Assembly (NCBI GenBank): GCA_964017065.1 | Contig: OZ024790.1 | Location: 5,876,737-5,940,736 of the forward strand | DNA from: Haliclona indistincta | Taxonomy: Eukaryota > Porifera > Demospongiae > Haplosclerida > Chalinidae | Direction of reading: 5' to 3' | Length of the DNA: 64,000 nucleotides | Part shown: piece by piece, positions 11,662 through 20,747 of the stretch | Position numbering within the stretch: position 1 is the first letter of the stretch | Layout: each line of letters opens with the position of its first letter | Notes under the pieces: generated by a model | Databases searched by the model: none | The model's input: the letters and a program-made list of their open reading frames with translations, nothing else | Told to the model about the DNA's origin: nothing | Program-made: the position numbers and the translations under genes

Positions 11662-14411
11662 AGAGGCGTAGGAAGGGGGAGCTGGTGGTGCTCGAGCACC
11701 CCCAATATTTTTCAGGGGGTGCAGAGCACCCCCAATAATTACATTGTACACGTACCAGATATACACAGTCTTTTAATGACTTTTTGTACTGTGAATGATA
11801 ATGTGTACCTTATATGATTCGATCATTTGCATTTAAGTTGTGCTATAAAATTGTACTATAGGGTGTGGCTGGTGAGAAATTTTACAAGGTCATGATGCAA
11901 TGAAATTAACAAGACTACATGTAGTTGTAATAATAATAAATTATAGTCAGCTACTTTTGTTCACTAAAATGGCTACTAAAAGATTAAGGCAAGCAAGCCT
12001 GTCTGAGTTCTCTAAAAAGAAGAAAGCGACTGAGACTCCTGATAATTCTGGTACTATTGATGATGAAGATGAAACTCTAGTCTCGACATCATGCATTGTG
12101 CAGTGTGAGGAAGAACAACTTACCTTGTTAGATTCCAATCAGCTCCAAGAAGCTGAATTGAATACTGAAGTACCAAGTGAGTCTGAATGTTGTACTGATG
12201 AGAGTCTTGAACAGGCATCAGCTGTCCTTCAATGCCAATCAGTTTGCTGTACCAATGAATGTAGACCATACCAACCAACTAACAAGCACATACTCGCAAG
12301 CATGGCGAATGGTAACAGAAATTTTATGTCTCGCTGGTATGACACATTTAACTGGCTAACCTTGTGTACAACAAAAAGAAGGGTCTTTTGCTTTTACTGC
12401 AGAATAGCTGAACAAAGAGGTATCCTTTCGTTTAGCACCAAAGCAAAGCCAAATTTCACAATAACAGGTTTTAATAATTGGAGGAAAGCCCTAGCAAAGT
12501 TTAAGAACCACTCTGCCTGCAATGCTCATGCAGAAGCTGTAATGAAATGGTAGATGCTTCAAATGGCTCCCATTAATGCCCAACTACAAACCCAGGTACA
12601 AAAGTCTCGGAGAATACGACAGCAAGCTTTAGTAAAGCACCTTCATTGTCTTCGATACCTCCTCGGCAAGGGATAGCAATTCGAGGGCATGTAGAAACTG
12701 AAGGGAATCTCTACCAACTGCTGACAATGATGTCTGGGTATGATCCCCAATTAGCTACTTGGCTGAAAGAAAAGAAGTACCTTTCTCCCATGATTGTTAA
12801 CGAACAGATCTCTATGATGGGATTGGCCTTTGTGTTAGGAAGGCAAAATAACCCCACTGAATCTTCATTGATCTCATAATCATCACTTACCCATCGAATA
12901 GACAGGTTTAGCTGCTCTCGGTTTGCAGCATCACTTGCCTCATCTGCAATTATAGCATACCAGTAAGGAGATAGTGCTTTGATGTTACTTAGTAGTACAC
13001 GCAAAACGGCTGAAACTCTTCATTCTGTTGTGCTAGCTATGCTCACACGATGTTCGCTTAACCTTGAGATGTGTCGAGGCCAGGCATATGATGGGGCTGC
13101 TACAATATCAGGTGTACGAAGTGGACTGTCAACACGAATAAAGAAAGAGAATCCGGCTGCTGTTTACGTACACTGTTTAGCACACTGCTTGAATTTATGT
13201 TTACAAGAAGAGGGAAAAAATATTCCTTTAATTAGAGATGCTTTAGATTTTGTTAAGGAGGTTGGAAAGCTCATCAATCTTTCTCCCAAGAGAGCACATC
13301 TTCTTCAACAAAAGCTAACACTTTAGGAGTGTCCATCAAATCACTTTGCATGACCAGATGGACTGTTAGAACCACAGCAATTGAAGCAGTCTTAATAGAT
13401 TATGAAGTGTTAATGGAGACATTGAGTGAAATACACCAAACCACCAAAGATGAATATGGACTCAAAGCGGCAGGTTTTTATCTAGTATGGAGAAGTTCTC
13501 AATGCTATTTGGTTTGAAGCTAGGGCATCTTCTTTTTGGAGCTTCAGAAACGTTGTCAAAGTCACTACAAGGAAAGGATACTACTATGCAAGAAGCAACT
13601 AGAGCTGTAGGCCTTGCAAAGGAATTTTATAGACGACAGAGAACAGAGGCAACCTTTCAGTCCTTCTATGACAATTCTGTTCAGCATGCCCAAAAGGTAA
13701 ACACTGGTGACCCTCTGCTTCCACGATATCGAAAAGCACCAGCACGTTTCGATAGTGGAGGCCAGCCTCATCAGTACAGCTCTCCAAAGCAATATTTCAA
13801 ACAACAGTTTTTTGAGGCATGTGACCTTCTTATAGGAAGTCTGGAGCGCAGGTTCAATCATGAGGAGTCTCTAGCACCCATTCTTGCAATGGAAAGTCTT
13901 CTATTGAATGCATGTAACAAACAGTCGTACGAAGACCATTTGAAGATCATTAAAGCCTCCTGTTACAGGTCTGATTTAGATTGGGAGAGTCTTTCTCACC
14001 AGCTTCATCTCTGTGCTGATTTGATCAGGCAAGAATTACCCACAGTGAAGGAAGTTACTTCCTTGCGAACAATCTGCGATGCAATGAATAGCAATGGGGT
14101 GTTCAAGACAATGCTTTCACAGGTGCACAAACTGCTACGACTGTATCTTACGATTCCAGTTACATCGGCCACTTCTGAGCGCTCATTTTCAGCTTTAAAG
14201 AGAGTTTTTACCTATGTTCGATCCACAATGACTGAACAACGACTAACAATTGTCTAATTGTGCATACACATAAGCACTTGACTGATAAATTAGACATTAA
14301 TTCTATAGCAAAATAGTTAATGAATATTAATGAGCATCTCAATTTTGATAATGTAATTTTAATGAATATCAATGAGCACCTCCAATATTTGATACTGTCC
14401 TACACCTCTGG
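11662..14411 (+). mobile_element. hAT element C, copy 1 (nested), with internal inversion
   Basis: Imperfect terminal inverted repeats CAGAGGCGTAGGA (11662) and TCCTACACCTCTG (ending 14411) bound a 2.75 kb element; both ends also carry a GAGCACC-CCAATATTT motif. I see no clear 8 bp target duplication. The interior codes for a ZMYM1-like hAT transposase, broken by stops, a one-base deletion and a roughly 180 bp inversion at 12829-13008. Element C lies in the intron of element B. Confidence 0.75.
11900..14257 (+). pseudogene. ZMYM1-like hAT transposase, copy 1, inactivated
   Basis: Pieces in order: a Ser/Glu-rich N-terminus (11970-12290), a TTF-type finger (VFCFYCRIAEQRG, about 12390), hAT core (RQGIAIRGHVET, 12660), the conserved MCRGQAYDGA block (13070), the CLAHCLNLC segment (13170), and the C-terminal dimerisation domain (VTSATSERSFSALKRV, about 14160-14210), ending near 14257. 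Lesions relative to the copy at 27.1-29.4 kb are TAG for CAG at 12551, a one-base deletion near 12662 and the inverted segment with IIADEASDAANRE on the minus strand. It keeps the ETL-HSVV junction that the other copy has lost. No function expected. Confidence 0.8.
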
Positions 14412-14796
14412 ACCATGCAGCAAAGAGAAGTGATTGTTGATGAAATTGAAAGTAGTAAGAATATTTAAAAAAATTTTCATGTCCGGACACTTTTTTGTCA
14501 GGCACATTAAAAAAATTATAATTAGCACTGGTGTTTGTAACACTATTTTTGTTCAACTCAAAGTTGCTCAAGTTACATTGGGAGGTCCGAACGTTACTAA
14601 GTCCCCGATACGCTATATTTAACTGACTTAGAGAATTTCAACTGACTTACAGGATTTTTACTTGTGCCATGGTAGCAGCATCTCCTCTGCACAGAGCCTG
14701 TCACGATGGAGAAGAATCCTCTCGTCTTTTCACTGTAACTGCAGATCTACGCAGCACTTATCATCTAAAGCACAACCACTCAACCACACTACAACC

Positions 14797-15162
14797 ACTT
14801 AATTGCGTGTGCAATTGAGTGGGCGTGGTCTCGCTAAATCCTAAACCCAAGACCCTAAAAACCTTTGCCAAATTGCGCAAAGTCGGGAGGGATGTCCTAA
14901 ACCGGGCCTTCGGCACTTGGTAAGCCTAAGGATCGTCTGGAGGGTCGTCCTAAACCGGGCCTTCGGCCCTTGCTAAGCCTAAGGATCGTCAATTGCAGTA
15001 ATTAACTGATGATCCTTAGGCTTAGTGAGAGCTGAAGGCCCAGTTTAGGAAGACCCTCCCGACGATCCTTAGGCTTAATTTAATTACCAAGGGCCGAAGG
15101 CCCGGTTTAGGACGTCCCTCCCGACTTTGCGCAGTTAGGCGAAGGTTTTTAGGGTCTTGGTA
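14797..15162. mobile_element. Foldback element FB, copy 2 (right end lost)
   Basis: Same inverted-repeat structure as the element at 1535-1945, but the right arm stops at GGGTCTTGG and runs into coding-like sequence. The identical truncation in copy 3 (29925-30290) shows the break came before the large duplication. It is preceded by a zinc-finger remnant (TYHLKHNHS, about 14760-14790), as copy 1 is. Confidence 0.8.
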
Positions 15163-15225
15163 ATGCGTCAGGTGGAGGAATTGCTTAAAAAGTCACCTTT
15201 ATCATCAGCAGCATGTTAGTGGAGC

Positions 15226-15562
15226 AAAAAAAGAAAGAAAAAAAGAGAAGGAGGTGTTGGCAGAAAAGAAGCAGTTGGCAGAGCAAAAGAGGAAAGAGAA
15301 GGAGCAGTTAGCACAGCAAAAGAGGAAAAATAAGGAGATGTCGGCAGAACAGAAGAGAAAGGAGAGTGAGGCGTTGGCAAAGAAGAGAAGGGAGGTGTTG
15401 GCAGGAAAAAAGAGTAAGGCGAGGGAGGCACCAAAGAAGACAAAAGAGAAGGAGGTATTAGCAGACGAGAGAACAGCAAAGCGAAAAGAGAAGGAGGCGT
15501 TGGCAGAGAAGGATTTGGTTGAAGAAGATGACACTTGCTGCCCAAATTGTGGGATTCTTTAG
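15226..15562 (+). pseudogene. C-terminal end of a pogo/CENP-B-type transposase
   Basis: A strongly charged Lys/Glu/Ala helix of about 90 residues (repeated AEQKRKEKE-like units) leads into EEDDTCCPNCGIL. A charged coiled coil followed by a Cys-x2-Cys finger is the usual C-terminus of pogo-like DDE transposases with a terminal PHD-like finger. The finger is cut after its first CxxC, where the sequence jumps into a LINE 3' end. Other-frame open frames here are low-complexity shadows. An almost identical copy is at 30354-30690. Confidence 0.6.
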
Positions 15563-15735
15563 CTCGTGCCCTAAACACGCCAGTGGACGTTATCTGTGCA
15601 GAATCTCTCCTCTAACTAATAACTACTACATTAACGCACTTTATGTTATTTTATCTTTAGCCAGCTTCATGTTCACCTCTTATCTTTACTGTACTACAAC
15701 ATTATTTTATTCATTGTTGTAAAATTGTGTATTAT
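15562..15735 (+). pseudogene. LINE 3' end fragment
   Basis: The last residues of a LINE ORF2 (NTPVDVICAESLL in the plus frame, stop about 15613) and its A/T-rich 3' untranslated tail match the longer LINE remnant ending at 24775-24890. Here only this tail remains, joined to a pogo-type transposase end at the word ATTCTTTAGCTCGTG. The same junction is at 30690. Confidence 0.65.
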
Positions 15736-15769
15736 TATTATTATAATGGTAAACCCATAGTTGAAGGGC

Positions 15770-15890
15770 TGATAAGTGGAGTCAATGGTAATGGTACACA
15801 AATAATTAAGTTAGGGAGGTGAAGGAGAGGTGAATAATTAAGTTAGGGAGGTGAATAATTAAGTTAGGGAGGTTATTCAAGTAATAGATT
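15770..15890. repeat. Short tandem repeat of TAATTAAGTTAGGGAGGTGAA
   Basis: Copy 1 of block X has about three units of a 21-25 bp repeat around AATAATTAAGTTAGGGAGG. Copy 2 (about 30940-30960) has a single unit, so the expansion happened, or was lost, after the block was duplicated. Confidence 0.7.
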
Positions 15891-16130
15891 ATAGTAATCA
15901 CTTTCAAATGTCGATGCTCTACTGGCTGGGGCTGTATTAGTATTAGTTTAGCATGCACGCTAGCATGGCATGTCAATAATAGAGGCAGGAAGACAACAGC
16001 ATAGCACTGAGAGCTGCTAGCTCAATCGTAGCACTGCGCCGGGTACACGCGCAGAGAATAACAAGAACATGAATATTAATTAGTCGACCAATCGAGAGTC
16101 GACCATGCACTCCCATCGCTCTGTCTTATA

Positions 16131-16700
16131 GGTGGTGGAGGAGATAACGTGCAAACATTGTGCAGCAAAATACACGACTAAAGGGGGACTGGCTTACCAT
16201 CTAAAGCACAAACACTCTCCATCAGAAGTCAGCAACAGCTACAAGTATATTATTATACCATGCTTTGTATAATTTTATTATTGTATTATGTTAGTCTGCT
16301 GTACTATAGAGTATCAAGAGATTTTATCTGCATCGTGCCTCCAGGCCTCACCCCTTCAAGATCAAGCCAGGTTATGATTGGTGGAAGGGGTTCTTAAAGC
16401 GGTGGCCTCAGCTAGTAGAGAGAAAGGCTCAGAGTCTTTCGAAGAAGAGAGCAGAAGGGGCTAATCGTGATACTTTGGAGCAATTCTTTGAAAGAGTTGA
16501 GGCACTGCTTGTAAAGATCGGCATTAGGTACGCTCCTGATCTGGGTGATCGGTTGTGGAATTGTGACGAAACAGGGCTGTGTAATGCTACTGCATCTTGT
16601 CGTATCCTCGCCAAAAGTGGATCTCGATGGGTACACACTACTTCAGGTGGATCAGGACGAGCCTATACTACTGTCCATGGGTGCTACCCTTGGACAGTAG
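16131..16700 (+). pseudogene. Zinc finger plus N-terminal half of pogo-type transposase
   Basis: A C2H2 finger exon (CKHCAAKYTTKGGLAYH, 16131-16235) follows an acceptor CTTATAG. After an intron-like A/T-rich gap a second exon from about 16346 reads GYDWWKGFLKRWPQL, a run with LSKKRAEGANRDTL, then LWNCDETGLC. WW-x-GF and NCDETG are hallmarks of the CENP-B/pogo DDE family; the Asp of NCDETG is the first catalytic Asp. The frame ends near 16690 at the join to gypsy pol, so the rest of the catalytic domain is missing. A nearly identical copy lies at 31212-31780. Confidence 0.7.
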
Positions 16701-17349
16701 TACTAAACCATGCTACCCTTGTACGAGGCGTTAAAGGAAAAACCCAAAACCTTAGTCTGGAGCCAAGCTATGACCAGTGCTTTCCAGGATACTAAGAAGT
16801 CCTTGGCAGACGCCATGCACTATGCTCGCTCACCCTCAACAAAATGCCCTTATCTCCCTTACCACAGACGCATCCGATGTGGCTATTGGAGCAGTACTCC
16901 AGCAGCGAATCAACGACATGTGGGTGCCATTAGCCTTTATCAGCAAAAAGCTTCGCTCCCCAGAGACGAAGTACAGTGCTTTTGACCGTGAATTACTTGC
17001 CCTCTACCTTGCCACACGACACTTCCGATATTTCTTAGAGGGACGAAGTTTCGTAGCTTTCACCGATCATAAGCCACTCACGTTTGCCATTGGTAAATCT
17101 CAGGAGCCTTGGACAGCACGCCAACAGCGCCAATTGTCGTACATAACAGAGTTCACAACAGATGTCAGACACGTGAGTGGAAAGGAGAATGTCGTTGCTG
17201 ATACCCTTTCACAGGCTTCCATCTTCGATGTGCACCTTGGATTAGACTATGTCGCCATGGCAGCCGCTCAGAAGCTAGATCCAGAAGTTCAATCCTACCG
17301 GACAGCAAGCACCAACTTCAAGTTACAAGAAATTCCGGTAGTGTTATGA
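16690..17349 (+). pseudogene. Gypsy-type retrotransposon RNase H fragment, copy 1
   Basis: The frame at 16777-17349 reads a Ty3/gypsy RNase H: TTDASDVAIGAVL, then AFISKKLRSPETKYSAFDRE, FTDHKPLTF and the tail motif GKENVVADTLSQ. Asp and Glu of the RNase H active site are present (TDAS, DREL, TDHK). Upstream, reverse transcriptase is reduced to a short stretch in another frame, and no integrase follows: the frame stops at 17349. It abuts the pogo-type fragment, so it is debris. The second copy is at 31858-32430. Confidence 0.85.
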
Positions 17350-17895
17350 GCAAGAAACTGTCCACTACATGAATAGTACTTATAAGTAGTATAGCTGGTT
17401 AGCCTGATCTATGCTAATACTGCTGCATGAGAGTGCTGCTTTGTTCACATCATGCTGCCATAAAGCTCTTGGGGGTGTCACGAGTCTGAGCAAAATTTTG
17501 CACATGAAAACGACCTGTTGCTCATACAAAAAACGTTAGCGCATGCAACAATGTAGCTTGGTTTGCGAAATGAGCTGCTATACTTCATCGAAGTGACACA
17601 TACGACTTATGTTATCGAAGTATTGTCATCGAAGTGGGTAGAACAGGACCCGCCCAAACACGCGGGTTGGAGCGGAGCACTGTCATTTACCCCCAAGTGC
17701 TAATGTTGTGCTATGGATAACGCATGTTGCACGCATGTTGACTGCACATACTTTGAACGCGTTTTATTCTAAACTGTTCATTAATTTTAATGACAACAAG
17801 ATTGCGGACATTGGCACTCCAGAATTTAAACTGAAGCATGCGTTCATCACGCGTTCATACACGCATGTTGATCACATACTTCTCATACGATTCAG
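17350..17895. other. No gene recognised
   Basis: Non-coding sequence between the gypsy fragment and unit U, with several ACGCATGTTG and ATCGAAGT words (17590-17880). It is nearly identical at 32431-32976. Nothing else seen. Confidence 0.4.
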
Positions 17896-18970
17896 AAATG
17901 TCGAAAATGTTCCGCTTATTTGAAGTCACAATCTGAATACGTTACTCAATGACTATTGTGTTGAAATTGGAGTGTGACAGCGATGCCTGAAAGAGCTAAC
18001 TTACAGTGATTGCACGAGTTCTTAAATGCAAAAAGCGTCAACCATACAGGTTTCACAAATCATGCTTCACACTTTTATGACATTGTTGCAAAAACACTAA
18101 ACAGTCTAACTGGTGATGCAAATAGCCCAGTGTGTAAGCTGCTACAACGAGTGTGACCAATAATTGTGTGTGTAAGCTTGTAAGTACCAGAGTACACAAA
18201 CTTGCTCACTGACAAAGACTCAGGTGACCATCAGATACAATGAATGGTGTAGGTCTACACAAGACATTACACAAGATTACAAAACAGTGTGTCTATTGTT
18301 ATGGTAGAACATGTTTATCCACTGGTCTACTGTTGTGCTCATTTCTGTGACCTTTGCAGCAGTAAAGATGGACTGCGGTGATCAAACACGACTCAAAGTG
18401 CAAAACGCAATCAGGTATCGTTGGTCTATCAATTTTATAATAGTCAAGTTAACCACTAAACTGTTAAATTAAATACTACCCGATTTCCTGTTTTACTTAC
18501 CAGAAGTAACAGTAGCCAACATGAAAATATCAGAAGATATTGATCGAAAAATTTAGGTCCTAGTACTAAGAAACATTTTTGTGCTATGAAAAATACCGCA
18601 CCAACCAAAATGTGTTAGAGTCGTGTGTACTGCATTATAAAATACAACACCGATTGTAGATGTTGGTACGCATTATTATCCCGTAATACAACAAGTACAA
18701 ATTAGAGACACAATCATTCACACAATACTAGCAAACGATAGAGATGACTCACTGAATCCATTGCATATTACACGACGTAGGTCTGTACTTTCATCACCGA
18801 GAACAGCCCGCTCTATTGTGAATGATCTTTGCTCCTTCCATTTATCTGAAACAAAGTCAAATGAACAGTTTACACAGCACTCATAGACACTCACTAACAC
18901 AATAAAGCTAAGTTCATCTATCAAGTACAAGTTGTGCTGAATTAAGCACAAGCAGAGACAGTCAGACAGC
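17896..18970. repeat. Repeat unit U, copy 2
   Basis: Second copy of the unit at 8190-9305, with a few short deletions. It carries the same small minus-strand frame (18718-18951) and passes directly into repeat R. Confidence 0.7.
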
Positions 18971-19206
18971 GGTACATGGTTTGACCCATCACTTACTCTG
19001 ATGGTACGGTAGTGAGGTTATTCTTAGTCAAATCCAATTCTTTAGTAACTGAAGGAGTCTCTTCTAATACGCTGGTATCACCACTGCAGAATGACAATAA
19101 ACATTATTCAAACAAAATTTTAATATACAGAAGGTGCTATATTGTAATTCAAAGCAAAAAAATGGTCAGTGCACTAGTTTGATGTCGACCCTGTGAAGAA
19201 CATGTA
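18971..19206. repeat. Interspersed repeat R, copy 3
   Basis: Third copy of repeat R, in the same U-R order as copy 2. Confidence 0.7.
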
Positions 19207-19220
19207 TCGACAATATCTAT

Positions 19221-19610
19221 AACAAGAAAATTAAAAAGATTTCTATCGAAATCAAAAGGATGTAGGGTTGTGAAATCTACCACTGGTCAACAATGTAAAC
19301 TAACAAGGAACAAGCATGGAATGGTAACACGATTGACTTGCTAACAGACCATAGATCCCTACATCAGTGGCTGCTGTAGTTGACTATAGCTAGTTCAGCT
19401 TAGCTTGTTGCTGTTGACTGACACCTGACGTGCATTCAGCTTGTGACAGCTTATGTACAGCCACTGATGTAGGGATCTATGGTCTGTTAGCAAGTCAATC
19501 GTGTTACCATTCCATGCTTGTTCCTTGTTAGTTTACATTGTTGACCAGTGGTAGATTTCACAACCCTACATCCTTTTGATTTCGATAGAAATCTTTTTAA
19601 TTTTCTTGTT
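19221..19610. mobile_element. Perfect-looking foldback element, 153 bp arms
   Basis: Arms 19221-19373 and 19458-19610 are reverse complements over their whole length as far as I can check, around an 84 bp spacer. Ends read AACAAGAAAATT and AATTTTCTTGTT. The arm identity suggests a recent insertion or ongoing conversion. It is the left part of a 1.23 kb insertion that splits unit D copy 2. Confidence 0.85.
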
Positions 19611-20454
19611 TGTGTCCTTTTTTCTTTTTCAGTGAAGTACAGTTCAATATCATGCAATTACTGTGCCATGTTTGTTTCCACCATTGGTTTGGTTTTCCTG
19701 TTGTTGATGGCTTTTCTTTATTATTAACAATTTTAAACTTGTAGCGTTATGCTGTAGATATCAGCTCGCCTACGCATGCATGAATACAGTGCATACGAGC
19801 CCTGCCCACACTTGTTTACGGCGGTTATAATTATCTGGCAAGGTAGAATGGTGATTCTGCGCTTGCTAGCTTACCGTTCTTCGAAGACTCCAGACAAATA
19901 TGTGTTCTCCGTGATCTATACGGCGTGGCGATACTCAAGCTTGTGCTTGGTCACGTGCGCTAACCACAGCTTGGTCACGTGCGTATTGCGCAATCACTAT
20001 AATTATTAATGGCGTCTAACACTTAGCTGACAATGGATCACGATCGAGAAATCGCGGAATTTATATCGCCGTTTCGCTAAAAACTAAGTTCAAAAGGCAC
20101 ATGCCAGGAGAATTTCACGACTGTTCGTGGGTGTTTTGGTCTCGGCACTACTCACGTAAAGGTGCTAGGCGAGTGGAAGAAAGAAAGAAAGAAGAAAGAA
20201 GAAAGAAAGAAGAAAACGAAGATGACGAAACTCGATTTTCACCGTTTCCAGGTTCGTCACTTTAGTAACAATCTCGAGCAATCTCCTTGCTACTGTAAGA
20301 TGGGGCAACGCCAGATAGCAGATTTAAGTGTCTTTGGACGTATAAAATTCATTACCAGGCGAAATATTAGCGTTTGAACGCTAATACATTGTATGTAGCC
20401 GCCATCTTGTTTTCTCGTTCAACCCTACATAGGGAGACACTACCGTGTCTCCCT
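19611..20454. other. Insertion sequence without a recognised gene
   Basis: The rest of the sequence inserted into the U-R-D unit. It contains a GAAA/GAAGAAA purine run at 20174-20220, a short plus frame starting MDHDREIAEFISPF near 20032, and a 10 bp hairpin AGGGAGACAC/GTGTCTCCCT at 20431-20454 exactly at the right insertion edge. No domain recognised. Confidence 0.45.
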
Positions 20455-20747
20455 AATATTGTCGATACATGTTTTGCGATACATGTCGCTACATGCGATA
20501 CATGTCATGTCGATACATGTTTTGCGATACATGTCGACAATATCTATAATATTGTCGATACATGTCGACGCTTTGCGCCCGATCGTCCAAATCGGGCGCA
20601 AAGCGTCGATTTGGACAATCCACGGATTGCCCTGCGCAAAGTATGGATCTACGCTTTGCGCAGCCAATCCACGGATTGTTCTCGATTCAGACACGTGTTT
20701 CAGAACGATCGTTTCCAGCTGCTATTGAGGTCTATCGATCCGCGGCC

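Larger units (their letters stand above)
10495..14460 (+). mobile_element. hAT element B, copy 1, split by nested hAT element C
   Basis: The left end CAGTAGCGGTTCTAGGGGGG, followed by CCATGGCCCCCC, is typical of hAT inverted-repeat ends. Transposase exon 1 is 10614-10673; exon 2 is 10792-11611, with a TTF/ZMYM-type zinc finger (YCFSCRLFP) and the start of the hAT core (ARQGIALRGHDES). Exon 2 ends at donor GAAG|GTACAG. The next exon resumes in phase at about 14419 (CAG|CAAAGAG, reading KREVIVDEIESSK), so element C sits inside B's intron. Copy 1 has a private stop (TAA, 11554-11556) where copy 2 has AAA. The right part of B is missing after about 14460. Confidence 0.7.

Noticed and set aside
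12711..13004. A minus-strand gene with IIADEASDAANRE
   Set aside because: It is an inverted segment of the surrounding plus-strand transposase, as shown by the other copy.
15205..15578. Minus-strand Ser/Phe/Leu-rich frames (and the copies at 30333-30706)
   Set aside because: Antisense shadows of the Lys/Glu-rich transposase C-terminus on the plus strand.
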